A DNA stretch of 64,000 bases from Streptomyces gardneri (GCF_006539185.1 NZ_BJMN01000044.1:1-64000); one strand, 5' to 3'; positions 8,560 through 16,845 are shown, numbered from the stretch's first letter. The notes: generated by a model from the sequence alone, not told the origin. A program made the numbers and translations.

Positions 8560-8861
8560 GGTGCTCCTTCGACGAGGTGCGACGAGTGGTGTTCGGACGC
8601 AGTGACAACCGGCCCCGGGGTGGGAGAGGTTGCGGCGGTCGAAGGTAAAGGATTGGTAATGCGTCGTATTGTCGGGTGGGGAGGAAAACGGACGAACGCG
8701 TCATTGCGAGAGCGTCTGCCGAACCGTCACTTCCCTTGCCCTGCAAGGGAGTTGGGGTGTCGTCGAAGGGTCGGGAAATAACCGCTCGAAGGGTGCGCGA
8801 ATTTCCTGGGATTCCGTCCGGGCGCATGCCACGGGCGGGTGAACGACCGTACGGGTGATCG
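8560..8861. other. Intergenic region with a short inverted repeat
   Basis: 302 bases upstream of the small secreted protein and downstream of the lysozyme-fold gene. No reading frame stands out. The one structural feature is an 8-base inverted repeat at 8732-8750 (TCCCTTGC and GCAAGGGA around CC-T), which could be an operator for the secreted protein or a weak terminator of the gene ending at 8862. Confidence 0.5.
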
Positions 8862-9863
8862 CTACCGAGCGAGCCGGATGCGGACCGGTTCCGCCCCCGG
8901 GGCCTTGCCGGAGCCGGCGCCGGAAGCCGCGCCGGCCGAGGCCGTGGAGGACTTCTCCCAGCCGCCGGACGGTTCGCTCGCGCGCCAGACCCGGCCCCCG
9001 TAAGCGACCTCCGTGACGCGCAGCTCGTCCGCCCGCGCCACCGCCCACTGCGCCAGCTCCCAGCCCCGCCGCTCGTCCGCACCGGCCCCGGGCGCAGCGC
9101 CCGACTCCGCCGCCGCCCGGACAGGCACCAAGAGCACCGGCGGCTCCGAGGCCGACCGGCCCGCGCTCGACCCGCCCGTGACCGCCTTGGGCGCCGCCGT
9201 CTCGCCGAAGGCCCGCACCAACTCCTTGCGCACCTTCTCCGGATCGCCCGGCGGGCGGCCCTTCACATCGCTCGCCGTACAGGTCAGCGCGGCCGGCGCC
9301 CGGCCGGTCAGCGCCGCCGAGAGCAGGGTCGCGTCCGGCTCGTGCTTCGCGTACGCCTGCGGGAAACCGCTCTTCTGCACCTTCTGCGCCGCCACCGTCA
9401 GCGGCAGCCGCGAGTACCCCGGGACCTTCTCCAGGCCCTCGTAGAACTTCCCCGCCGAGTACACCGGGTCCATGATCTGCGCCGGCGTCCCCCAGCCCAT
9501 CGAGGGCCGCTGCTGGAACAGGCCGAGCGAGTCCCGGTCGCCGTGCTCGATGTTCCGCAGCGCCGACTCCTGGAGGGCCGTCGCGAGCGCGATCGTCACC
9601 GCGCGCTCCGGGAGCCCCCGGGTGGTGCCGACCGCCGAGATCGTCGCCGCGTTCGACGCCTGGTCCGGCGTGAACTCGTACCGGTTCTCGCCACTGCCGA
9701 CACTGCACCGCGGCGTGCCCCTGCTCCCCGTCACCTGGTGGAAGGCCACGTACGAGGCCAGGCCGAGGAGCGCGGCGAAGGCGGCCGCGGAGCGGGCGAG
9801 ACGGCCGCGGCGGGCGGGGCGGCCGCGACGGACGGGGCGGGTGGGCTCGGACACGGGGCCCAC
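8862..9863 (-). CDS. Membrane-anchored lysozyme-fold (SLT-like) protein
   Basis: A 333-residue protein with a basic N-terminus and one membrane helix (about 25-45). The outer domain resembles soluble lytic transglycosylase/Rpf folds. ATALQESALRNIEHGDRDSLGLFQ has the expected Glu (E99) in an ES motif followed by a GLFQ motif. VYSAGKFYEGLEKVPGY and AQKVQKSGFP are typical of the actinobacterial branch. The C-terminus is Ala/Ser/Gly-rich. Relatives are often mislabelled heavy-metal or cobalt transporter. Peptidoglycan cleavage is inferred from the fold motifs. The gene is divergent from dapE, with 29 bases between starts. Confidence 0.7.
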   Translation of the reverse strand: MGPVSEPTRPVRRGRPARRGRLARSAAAFAALLGLASYVAFHQVTGSRGTPRCSVGSGENRYEFTPDQASNAATISAVGTTRGLPERAVTIALATALQESALRNIEHGDRDSLGLFQQRPSMGWGTPAQIMDPVYSAGKFYEGLEKVPGYSRLPLTVAAQKVQKSGFPQAYAKHEPDATLLSAALTGRAPAALTCTASDVKGRPPGDPEKVRKELVRAFGETAAPKAVTGGSSAGRSASEPPVLLVPVRAAAESGAAPGAGADERRGWELAQWAVARADELRVTEVAYGGRVWRASEPSGGWEKSSTASAGAASGAGSGKAPGAEPVRIRLAR

Positions 9864-9892
9864 CGTACTGGAGGCCGGGTTAGGGTCGGCAC

Positions 9893-10987
9893 ATGGCTGA
9901 CATCACTCCGTACGAGACCCGGCTGGACCTCTCCCAGGACGGGGCCGCGCTCACCGCCGCGCTCGTCGACTTCCCGTCCGTCAGTGGGACGGAGCAGCCG
10001 CTCGCGGACGCCATCGAGCAGGCCCTGCGCGCCCTGCCGCACCTCACCGTCGACCGCTACGGCAACAACGTCGTCGCCCGTACGAACCTCGGCCGCGGCG
10101 AGCGGGTCGTCCTCGCCGGCCACATCGACACCGTGCCGATCGCCGACAACGTCCCCTCGCGGCTCGACGAGGACGGCATCCTGTGGGGCTGCGGGACCTC
10201 CGACATGAAGTCCGGCGTCGCCGTCCAGCTCCGGATCGCCGCCACCGTGCCCGAGCCCAACCGCGACCTCACCTTCGTCTTCTACGACAACGAGGAGGTC
10301 GCCGCCGACCTCAACGGCCTCGGGAAGATCGCCGCCGCGCACCCCGACTGGCTGGAGGGCGACTTCGCGGTCCTCCTCGAACCCTCCGACTCCCAGGTCG
10401 AGGGCGGCTGCCAGGGCACCCTCCGGGTCATCCTGCACACCGCCGGCGAGCGGGCCCACTCCGCGCGCTCCTGGATGGGCTCCAACGCCATCCACACCGC
10501 CTCCCCGATCCTCGCCCGCCTCGCCGCCTACGAGCCCCGCAAGCCGGTCATCGACGGCCTGGAGTACCACGAGGGCCTCAACGCCGTGGCGATCCAGGGC
10601 GGCGTCGCCACCAACGTCATCCCCGACGCCTGCACGGTCACGGTCAACTACCGGTACGCCCCCGACCGCTCCCCGGCCGAGGCCCTCGCCTACGTCCGCG
10701 AGTTCTTCGACGGCTGCGACATCGCCGAGTTCGTCGTCGACGACGAGAGCCCCGGCGCCCTGCCCGGCCTCTCCCACCCGGCGGCCGAGGCCTTCATGAA
10801 GGCCGTCGGCGGCAGCGCCCAGCCCAAGTTCGGCTGGACCGACGTCTCCCGCTTCAGCGCGCTCGGCGTGCCCGCCGTCAACTACGGGCCCGGCGACCCC
10901 ATCTACGCGCACAAGCGCGACGAGCACGTCCCCGTCGACAGGATCCACCACTGCGAGGCACGCCTCCGCGACTGGCTGACTGCCTGA
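9893..10987 (+). CDS. dapE: Succinyl-diaminopimelate desuccinylase
   Basis: A 364-residue M20-family di-zinc amidohydrolase that releases LL-diaminopimelate from its succinyl form, the step after DapC. Metal ligands are visible: H77 and D79 in GHIDTVP, D104 in CGTSDMKSG, and E134/E135 in YDNEE, the latter holding the catalytic Glu. YAHKRDEHVP supplies the last histidine. The ATG lies 6 bases after TAGGGT (9881-9886), which fits a leaderless transcript; no ribosome binding site is seen. It serves cell wall and lysine synthesis. Confidence 0.93.
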   Translation: MADITPYETRLDLSQDGAALTAALVDFPSVSGTEQPLADAIEQALRALPHLTVDRYGNNVVARTNLGRGERVVLAGHIDTVPIADNVPSRLDEDGILWGCGTSDMKSGVAVQLRIAATVPEPNRDLTFVFYDNEEVAADLNGLGKIAAAHPDWLEGDFAVLLEPSDSQVEGGCQGTLRVILHTAGERAHSARSWMGSNAIHTASPILARLAAYEPRKPVIDGLEYHEGLNAVAIQGGVATNVIPDACTVTVNYRYAPDRSPAEALAYVREFFDGCDIAEFVVDDESPGALPGLSHPAAEAFMKAVGGSAQPKFGWTDVSRFSALGVPAVNYGPGDPIYAHKRDEHVPVDRIHHCEARLRDWLTA

Positions 10988-11071
10988 CTTCCGTAATTTC
11001 GCGTTTCGTCACCTCTGTCGTCCTACGCTGACCGGACCAGAAGATCAGTGGATCGGCGGAGGGAGCAGGCC

Positions 11072-11821
11072 ATGGGCATTCCCGAGGGAATGGCGAAGCC
11101 CGAGGAGCAGCGTCTGGGGCCGGTGCTGAGGCGCAGGGACCAGGTCCAGTCGGGCACCACGGACCAGCGGCTGCTCGACACCGAGGGCGACTCGGAGTGG
11201 GTGCACACGGACCCCTGGAGGGTCATGCGCATCCAGTCCGAGTTCGTCGAGGGCTTCGGAGCCCTCGCCGAACTGCCGAGCGCGATCAGCGTCTTCGGCT
11301 CGGCCCGCACGCAGCCGGACTCGCCCGAGTACGAGGCCGGCGTCCGGATCGGCCGGGCGCTCGTCGAGGCCGGCTTCGCGGTCATCACGGGCGGCGGCCC
11401 GGGCGCCATGGAAGCGGCCAACAAGGGGGCCAGGGAGGCCAAGGGCGTCTCCGTGGGCCTCGGGATCGAGCTCCCCTTCGAGCAGGGGCTCAACCAGCAC
11501 GTCGACATCGGCGTGAACTTCCGCTACTTCTTCGTCCGCAAGACGATGTTCGTGAAGTACGCGCAGGGCTTCGTCGTCCTGCCCGGCGGCCTCGGCACCC
11601 TCGACGAGCTCTTCGAGGCGCTGACCCTGGTCCAGACCCGCAAGGTCACCCGCTTCCCGATCGTCCTCTTCGGCACGGAGTACTGGAAGGGGCTCGTCGA
11701 CTGGCTCCGCGACTCGGTCGTCGCGGGCGGCAAGGCCTCGGAGCGGGATCTGCTCCTCTTCCACGTCACGGACGACGTGGAAGAGGCGGTGGCGCTCGTC
11801 ACGAAGGAGACGGGCAAGTAG
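11072..11821 (+). CDS. LOG-family (TIGR00730) Rossmann-fold protein
   Basis: 249 residues of the lysine-decarboxylase-like/LOG family. The signature GGGPGAMEAANKGA (about 110-123) and the PGGLGTLDELFEAL nucleotide-ribose motif are intact. Family members are cytokinin-activating or nucleotide 5'-monophosphate phosphoribohydrolases; the lysine decarboxylase name is a historical error. ATG 11072 is preceded by GGAGGGAG, which decides it over ATG 11048. The gene lies between dapE and folP2, as in other actinobacteria. Confidence 0.88.
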   Translation: MGIPEGMAKPEEQRLGPVLRRRDQVQSGTTDQRLLDTEGDSEWVHTDPWRVMRIQSEFVEGFGALAELPSAISVFGSARTQPDSPEYEAGVRIGRALVEAGFAVITGGGPGAMEAANKGAREAKGVSVGLGIELPFEQGLNQHVDIGVNFRYFFVRKTMFVKYAQGFVVLPGGLGTLDELFEALTLVQTRKVTRFPIVLFGTEYWKGLVDWLRDSVVAGGKASERDLLLFHVTDDVEEAVALVTKETGK

Positions 11822-11827
11822 GAGAAA

Positions 11828-11930
11828 CCAGCCCGTCTGGGGGTCCCCCCACGCCCCCCAGGGCGTAGGGGGAGTTTGAGGACCGGGGTCCGGGGCCGAG
11901 CCCCGGTTTCGGGAAGGGGCGGGGTGGGGG
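11828..11930. repeat. Composite Streptomyces-type intergenic repeat with a nested hairpin element
   Basis: The outer parts read CCAGCCCGTC (11828-11837) and GTTTGAGGAC (11874-11883), then a GC hairpin (CCGGGG/CCCCGG, 11890-11906) and a G-rich tail. Between them lies an inner element at 11839-11874 of form GGGGGT-CCCCCC-loop-GGGGGAG. It contains a perfect ACGCCC/GGGCGT stem. I recall the outer repeat as common in Streptomyces intergenic DNA. It follows the LOG gene and may also serve as its terminator. Confidence 0.65.
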
Positions 11931-11975
11931 AGAGCCCGCCGCAGGCGCCCCCACCCCCTCCCGCACCCGGCCCGA

Positions 11976-12836
11976 CTACGCGAGCCCGCGCCGGGCCACG
12001 GCGGGAGGCCGGTGCCCGGCAATGGACGCCACCATGTCCAGGACCTGCCGGGTCTCCGCGACCTCGTGCACCCGGTACACCTGCGCACCGAGCCAGGCGG
12101 AGACGGCGGTCGTCGCCAGCGTCCCGAGGACCCGCTCCTTCACCGGCCGGTCCAGCGTCTCCCCGACGAAGTCCTTGTTCGACAGGGACACCAGCACCGG
12201 CCACCCCGTCTCCGCCATCTCGCCGAGCCGCCGCGTCGCCTCCAGGCTGTGCCGGGTGTTCTTCCCGAAGTCGTGCCCCGGGTCGATCATGATCGCGTCG
12301 CGCCGGACCCCCAGCGCCACCGCACGCTCCGCGAGCCCGACCGTGACGCGCAGGATGTCGGCCATCACGTCCTCGTACTCCACCCGGTGCGGCCGCGTCC
12401 GCGGCTCCGCCCCGCCGGCGTGCGTACAGACGAGCCCCGCGCCGTACTTCGCGGCCACCTCCGCGAGCCCGGGGTCGACCCCGCCCCACGCGTCGTTCAG
12501 GACGTCCGCCCCGGCCTCGCAGACCGCCGCGCCGACATCCGCCCGCCAGGTGTCCACGCTGATCACCACGTCGGGGTGGCGCCTGCGGACCTCGGCGACG
12601 AAACCGACCGTCCGCCGGGCCTCCTCCTCGGCCGTGACCTCCTCGCCGGGGCCCGCCTTCACCCCGCCGATGTCGATGATCGCCGCGCCCTCGGCCACGG
12701 CCTGCTCGACGCGGGCGAGTGCGGGCTCGTCCCGGAAGGTGGCGCCCTGGTCGTAGAAAGAATCCGGGGTCCGGTTCACGATCGCCATGATCACCGGCTC
12801 GTGCGGCCCGAATTCACGCCGTCCCAAGCGCAGCAT
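11976..12836 (-). CDS. folP2: Dihydropteroate synthase paralogue (FolP2 type)
   Basis: A 286-residue TIM-barrel protein of the DHPS family. IVNRTPDSFYDQG (about 18-31) is the pterin/PABA loop region in a diverged form, and IDIGGVKAGPG, VISVDTWRADV and DPGHDFGKN follow. Classic DHPS has D-x-G-x-x-S-T-R-P where this protein has DIGGVKAGP, so the PABA site is changed. In mycobacteria the FolP2 paralogue at this place lacks clear DHPS activity. Genuine folate synthesis is therefore uncertain. ATG 12836 is divergent from the DivIVA-like gene. Confidence 0.8.
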   Translation of the reverse strand: MLRLGRREFGPHEPVIMAIVNRTPDSFYDQGATFRDEPALARVEQAVAEGAAIIDIGGVKAGPGEEVTAEEEARRTVGFVAEVRRRHPDVVISVDTWRADVGAAVCEAGADVLNDAWGGVDPGLAEVAAKYGAGLVCTHAGGAEPRTRPHRVEYEDVMADILRVTVGLAERAVALGVRRDAIMIDPGHDFGKNTRHSLEATRRLGEMAETGWPVLVSLSNKDFVGETLDRPVKERVLGTLATTAVSAWLGAQVYRVHEVAETRQVLDMVASIAGHRPPAVARRGLA

Positions 12837-12938
12837 CCCTTTTGTCCTCCCTCGCGTACGTTCGCTGCGACCCTAACCGTCAGTGGCGCATGGCACGATC
12901 GGCACGGGACGAATTCCACTCCGGGAAGAGGCGCGCAG

Positions 12939-13265
12939 GTGTTCTGGTTTCTGCTCATCACGATGGTCGTGGTCGTGGCCGCGGTGACTCTGGCGGTGGT
13001 CGGCGGAGGCGACAGCGAGGTGCTGCCGGAGGTGGCGCCCGAGCAGCTCGTCGACCCCCTCCCGGCGGCCCGCCCGGTCGACCGCGCCGACGTCGAGGCG
13101 CTCCGCCTCCCCGTCGCGGTCCGCGGCTACCGGATGGCGGACGTGGACGACGTCCTGGTCCGCCTCGGCGCCGAGCTCGCCGAGCGGGACGCGCGGATCG
13201 CCGAGCTGGAGGGCGCGCTCGCGGGCGCCGCCGGCAGCGGTGACGCAGAGGACGAGCACTCATGA
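12939..13265 (+). CDS. Small membrane protein with DivIVA-like domain
   Basis: A 108-residue protein. It begins with one membrane helix (FWFLLITMVVVVAAVTLAVV, about 2-21), then a linker and a short DivIVA-type segment (LPVAVRGYRMADVDDVLVRL, about 58-77) and a short coiled coil (ELAERDARIAELEGAL). DivIVA domains in actinobacteria mark curved membrane and growth poles. GTG 12939 is preceded by GAGG seven bases upstream. The stop overlaps the ATG of tag (ATGA), so the two are co-translated. A similar small gene sits between folP2 and tag in mycobacteria. Confidence 0.75.
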   Translation: MFWFLLITMVVVVAAVTLAVVGGGDSEVLPEVAPEQLVDPLPAARPVDRADVEALRLPVAVRGYRMADVDDVLVRLGAELAERDARIAELEGALAGAAGSGDAEDEHS

Positions 13266-13849
13266 CCGAGGGCGGGGCCGTCCCCGGCCCCGACGGGCGA
13301 CCGCGCTGCCCCTGGGGCCTGTCGACCGAGGACTACGTGGCGTACCACGACGAGGAGTGGGGCCGCCCGGTCCACGGCGACGACGAACTCTTCGAGCGGC
13401 TCTGCCTGGAGGCCTTCCAGTCCGGCCTGTCCTGGATCACGATCCTGCGCCGCCGCGAGGGCTTCCGGCGCGCCTTCGACGGCTTCCGCATCGCCTCCGT
13501 CGCCGGCTTCGGCGAGACCGACCGGGAGCGGCTCCTCGCCGACGAGGGCATCATCCGCAACCGCGCCAAGGTCGACGCGACCCTGGCCAACGCCAAGCTG
13601 CTCGCCACCTGGTCCCCGGGCGAGCTCGACTCCCTGATCTGGTCGTACGCCCCCGATCCGGCCGGCCGCCCGGCCCCGCGCTCGGTCTCCGAGGTCCCGG
13701 CGGTCACGGACGAGTCCACGGCCCTCGCCAAGGCCCTCAAGAAGCGCGGCATCCGGTTCGTCGGCCCCACGACGGCCTACGCCCTGATGCAGGCCTGCGG
13801 CCTCGTCGACGACCACGTGGAGGGATGCGTGGCCCGGGGCGGGAAGTAG
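13262..13849 (+). CDS. tag: DNA-3-methyladenine glycosylase I
   Basis: A 195-residue base-excision repair glycosylase that removes 3-methyladenine from DNA. The zinc-snap ligands of the Tag family are present: C16 and H29 at the N-terminus, H185 and C189 (HVEGC) at the C-terminus. YHDEEWGRP, FQSGLSWITILRRREGFR and FVGPTTAYALMQACG are family signatures. The start ATG overlaps the upstream stop. The stop codon lies within the loop of a terminator hairpin. Confidence 0.94.
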   Translation: MTEGGAVPGPDGRPRCPWGLSTEDYVAYHDEEWGRPVHGDDELFERLCLEAFQSGLSWITILRRREGFRRAFDGFRIASVAGFGETDRERLLADEGIIRNRAKVDATLANAKLLATWSPGELDSLIWSYAPDPAGRPAPRSVSEVPAVTDESTALAKALKKRGIRFVGPTTAYALMQACGLVDDHVEGCVARGGK

Positions 13850-13863
13850 CCCCGGGCCACGCA
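13826..13863. terminator. Terminator hairpin enclosing the tag stop codon
   Basis: 15-base perfect arms (TGCGTGGCCCGGGGC and its complement) around an 8-base loop. The left arm codes for the last residues of Tag and the TAG stop (13847-13849) ends at the base of the right arm. It lies between convergent genes. Confidence 0.8.
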
Positions 13864-13869
13864 CGAGCC

Positions 13870-14673
13870 CTAGCGGCCCAGGTACTTCGGCTTCTCCTTG
13901 GCGATGAAGGCGCGGACCGCGATCGTGTGGTCCTCCGAGGCGCCCGCGAGGGACTGGAGCTCGTCCTCCTTCTCCAGGGACTCGGCGAGCGAGTGGTCGG
14001 CGCCGTAGGCCAGGGACTCCTTGAGCGCCGCGTAGGCCACCGTCGGGCCCTCCGCGAGGGCGCGGGCCACCTTCGCGGCCTCGGCGGCGAGGTCGGCGGC
14101 CGGGACCAGGCGGTTCGCGATGCCGAGCTCGTACGCCTCCTGGGCGGTGATCGAGCGCGGGAAGAGCAGCAGGTCCGAGGCCCGGCTCGCGCCGATCAGC
14201 CGGGGCAGCGTCCAGGACATGCCCGAGTCCGAGGTGAGCGCGACGCCCGCGAAGGACGTGTTGAAGGCGGCCGTGTCCGCGACGACCCGGTAGTCCGCCG
14301 CGAGCGCGAAGCCGAAGCCCGCACCCGCCGCGACGCTGTTCACGCCCGCCACGACCGGCTTCCGCATGCCGGTGAGGGCCCTGACGATCGGGTTGTAGTG
14401 GTCGCGGACCGTGTTCATGGTCTCGCGCGTGCCGGACTCCTGGTCCGCCATGAGCAGACCCACGTGCTCCTTGAGGTCCTGCCCGACGCAGAACGCCCGG
14501 TCGCCGGCCGCGGTGAGCAGGACGGCCCGTACAGCGGTGTCCGCCGCGGCTGTTTCCGCGGCGTCCCGGAGCGCGACCTTCGCCGCCACGTTCATCGCGT
14601 TCATGGCCTCGGGCCGGTTGAGCGTGATGGTGGCGAGCCCGTCGCTCACCTCGTACAGCACCGTGTCGGCCAT
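13870..14673 (-). CDS. Enoyl-CoA hydratase/isomerase family protein
   Basis: A 267-residue crotonase-fold protein. It shows LATITLNRPEAMNAMN, the oxyanion-hole segments AFCVGQDLKEH (about 61-71) and VNSVAAGAGFGFALAADYR, and FAGVALTSDSGMSWTLPRLIG. The residue after the second oxyanion segment is Asp/Ser rather than the Glu pair of true hydratases. An isomerase or phenylacetate-pathway (PaaG-like) role is possible; substrate unknown. ATG 14673 is chosen since AAGGGAACCCC precedes it and homology starts there. The gene faces a strong terminator shared with tag. Confidence 0.85.
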   Translation of the reverse strand: MADTVLYEVSDGLATITLNRPEAMNAMNVAAKVALRDAAETAAADTAVRAVLLTAAGDRAFCVGQDLKEHVGLLMADQESGTRETMNTVRDHYNPIVRALTGMRKPVVAGVNSVAAGAGFGFALAADYRVVADTAAFNTSFAGVALTSDSGMSWTLPRLIGASRASDLLLFPRSITAQEAYELGIANRLVPAADLAAEAAKVARALAEGPTVAYAALKESLAYGADHSLAESLEKEDELQSLAGASEDHTIAVRAFIAKEKPKYLGR

Positions 14674-14985
14674 GGGGTTCCCTTCGCCTCTTTGCGTGGT
14701 TGACGTGCCCAGCATGGCGGAGATCACCCGCACCGCACATGTGAGCTGCGTCAAAGAAATCCGGCCGTCGGTGGGATCCGAGGCGGCGCAGTATCGCAGC
14801 CGGATCGCCGAAATGTGGGGTTTTGAGAGAGCGCGTTGCGCAAGCGATGCAGATCGATGTTGGTCATCGGGTCCTGCGATGCGGGATAATGACCTGGAAG
14901 CAATGTGTTCGAAGCCGGTGAAGCGTGCTCCACATCAAAGAGCTGCCCGGCTGACGATGAGCTGGTTTCAGGAAGGGGAACAAGC
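14674..14985 (+). promoter_or_regulatory. Divergent intergenic region with candidate promoter for the DUF3117 gene
   Basis: 312 bases with no coding frame of note and lower GC than its surroundings. TTGGTC (14860-14865), a 19-base spacer and GATAAT (14885-14890) form a fair promoter directed at the DUF3117 gene, giving a leader of about 90 bases. The promoter of the enoyl-CoA hydratase must also lie here but was not identified. Confidence 0.4.
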
Positions 14986-15153
14986 ATGGCGGCCATGAAG
15001 CCGCGGACGGGTGACGGCCCGCTCGAGGTGACCAAGGAGGGGCGGGGCATCGTCATGCGCGTTCCGCTCGAAGGCGGCGGTCGGCTTGTCGTCGAGCTGA
15101 CGCCGGGTGAGGCCGAGGCGCTGGGCGACGCCCTGAAGAAGGTTGTCGGCTGA
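14986..15153 (+). CDS. DUF3117 small protein
   Basis: A 55-residue protein, MAAMKPRTGDGPLEVTKEGR at the start and ELTPGEAEALGDALKKVVG at the end. It is an almost invariant actinobacterial small protein of unknown function and occurs beside tag in mycobacteria. A short beta strand part (IVMRVPLEGGGRLVVEL) is followed by one helix. ATG 14986 follows GGAAGGGGAACA. The long upstream leader suggests separate control. Confidence 0.88.
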   Translation: MAAMKPRTGDGPLEVTKEGRGIVMRVPLEGGGRLVVELTPGEAEALGDALKKVVG

Positions 15154-15178
15154 CCTGACCCTCGACGATTTCTCGCCA

Positions 15179-15211
15179 CTGCCCCGGGACGGTTCCACCG
15201 TGCCGGGGCAG
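15179..15211. terminator. Bidirectional terminator
   Basis: Nested hairpin: outer arms CTGCCCCGG/CCGGGGCAG and inner ACGG/CCGT, separated by one G-G mismatch, with a 5-base loop. It separates the convergent DUF3117 and O-methyltransferase genes. Confidence 0.75.
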
Positions 15212-15278
15212 CGGTGTGTCCGGGGTGAGGAAGAGTGACTCCGGGGGAACTTCCGGGGGCTCGGGGCGGCGGGCCGCG

Positions 15279-15944
15279 TCAGCCGCGGCGTACGGCGCAG
15301 AGCAGGCCGTCGCCCACCGGCAGCAGCGAGGGCAGCAGCTCCTGGCTCTCCCGCACCGTGCGCAGCAGCTCGCGGACCCGCAGGACCTCGGCCGGCTGGG
15401 CTGCCGAGTCGACCGTCCGGCCGTCCGCGAAGACGCCCTCGAAGCAGACGAGACCCCCAGGTCGCAGCAGGCGCAACGATTCAGCGAGGTAGTCGAGGTA
15501 CTCCAGGCGGTCGCCGTCGCAGAAGACGAGGTCGTATCCGCCGTCCGCGAGACGCGGCAGGACGTCGAGGGCGCGGCCGGGGATGAACCGGGCCCGGTTG
15601 CCGGCGAAGCCCGCCGCGCGGAACGCCGTCTTCGCGAACTGCTGGCGCTCCGGCTGGAGGTCCACCGTCGTCAGGACCCCGTCCGGCCGCATCCCCAGCA
15701 GCAGGTAGATGCCCGACACGCCCGTGCCGGTCCCGATCTCCGCCACCGCCTTGGCGTCCGCCGTCGCCGCGAGCAGGCGCAGCGCGCCACCGGTGCCGGG
15801 CGACACCGAGGGCAGCCCTGCCTCCCGGGCCCGGTCCCGGGCCCAGCGCAGAGCTTCGTCCTCGGCGACGAAGGCGTCGGCGAACGACCAGCCCGTCTGC
15901 CGGTTGGCGGTAATGGCCCTCTCCTGTCCCCGTAGTTGACGCAA
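15279..15944 (-). CDS. O-methyltransferase (class I, COMT/CCoAMT-like)
   Basis: Up to 221 residues. AVAEIGTGTGVSGIYLL is the SAM-binding motif, VDLQPERQQFAK the acidic loop, and YDLVFCDGDRLEYLDYL the metal/catalytic segment of the bacterial COMT-like family. RPGGLVCFEGVFADG follows. The frame opens at TTG 15944, which has no ribosome binding site. An ATT at 15914 (ITANRQTGW) is preceded by GGAGAGG at ideal spacing, so translation may truly begin there on a rare start codon. The gene is divergent from the sigma factor, a pairing known from mycobacterial sigE. The substrate is unknown. Confidence 0.85.
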   Translation of the reverse strand: MRQLRGQERAITANRQTGWSFADAFVAEDEALRWARDRAREAGLPSVSPGTGGALRLLAATADAKAVAEIGTGTGVSGIYLLLGMRPDGVLTTVDLQPERQQFAKTAFRAAGFAGNRARFIPGRALDVLPRLADGGYDLVFCDGDRLEYLDYLAESLRLLRPGGLVCFEGVFADGRTVDSAAQPAEVLRVRELLRTVRESQELLPSLLPVGDGLLCAVRRG

Positions 15945-16086
15945 CGGTGACTGTATCCGCTGTCAGCGGGAACCCGCAGATGGGACCGCACGTTCACTGG
16001 GGGTGGGACGCGACCGGCGGCAGCCGGGCGAGCCGGTTCCAAATTCGCGTAAAGATTCTTATCCGGAGCTAACGGGCGAGGTGGCT

Positions 16087-16845
16087 ATGGTAGGGGCTCC
16101 ACTGGACACCACCAGAGCCGACAGGGGAGGTGCGGCTGCGCCTGTGGATCGGGGAGGAGTGCTTCGGCGTCTTCTCAGGTCGGCGGGTGAGCCGAAATCC
16201 GTGACCGACACCGCTGACCGAATCCGCTCCACCGACTCCGCTCCCACCACCGCGACCTTCGCATCGGATGCGGAATCGCAGGCGTGGACTCCGCCCACCT
16301 GGGAGGAGATCGTCAGCACGCACAGTGGCCGGGTCTACCGCCTCGCCTACCGCCTCACCGGCAACCAGCACGACGCCGAGGACCTCACCCAGGAGGTCTT
16401 CGTCCGCGTCTTCCGCTCGCTGTCGACGTACACGCCGGGCACCTTCGAGGGCTGGCTCCACCGCATCACCACCAATCTCTTCCTCGACATGGTCCGTCGC
16501 AAGCAGCGCATCCGTTTCGACGCGCTCGCCGACGACGCCGCCGAGCGGCTGCCCAGCCGTGAGCCGTCGCCGCAGCAGGTGTTCAACGACACCCACTTCG
16601 ACGCCGACGTGCAGCAGGCCCTGGACACCCTCGCGCCCGAGTTCCGCGCCGCGGTCGTCCTCTGCGACATCGAAGGACTGTCGTACGAGGAGATCGCCGC
16701 GACCCTCGGCGTGAAGCTCGGCACCGTCCGCAGCCGGATCCACCGCGGGCGCTCCCACCTGCGCAAGGCGCTCAAGCACCGCTCGCCCGAAGCCCGGGCG
16801 GAGCGTGCGCTCGCCTCCGTCGGATGGGAGGCAGGGACAGCGTGA
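16087..16845 (+). CDS. sigE: ECF sigma factor, SigE type
   Basis: A 252-residue RNA polymerase sigma factor. Region 2 (about 74-145) has YRLTGNQHDAEDLTQEVFVR and HRITTNLFLDMVRRKQR; region 4 (about 172-232) has LAPEFRAAVVLCDIEGLSYEE and LGVKLGTVRSRIHRGR. An N-terminal extension of about 65 residues is poorly ordered. ATG 16087 is preceded by GAGGTGGCT. The stop overlaps the GTG of the anti-sigma gene, and htrA and tatB follow. This is the layout of mycobacterial sigE, an envelope-stress sigma factor. It should not be confused with the distinct S. coelicolor SigE of the CseBC system. Confidence 0.88.
   Translation: MVGAPLDTTRADRGGAAAPVDRGGVLRRLLRSAGEPKSVTDTADRIRSTDSAPTTATFASDAESQAWTPPTWEEIVSTHSGRVYRLAYRLTGNQHDAEDLTQEVFVRVFRSLSTYTPGTFEGWLHRITTNLFLDMVRRKQRIRFDALADDAAERLPSREPSPQQVFNDTHFDADVQQALDTLAPEFRAAVVLCDIEGLSYEEIAATLGVKLGTVRSRIHRGRSHLRKALKHRSPEARAERALASVGWEAGTA

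Noticed and set aside
8862..9863. Heavy-metal or cobalt transporter, a name often given to relatives
   Set aside because: There is only one membrane helix, and the outer domain has lysozyme-fold motifs with a Glu in the right place.
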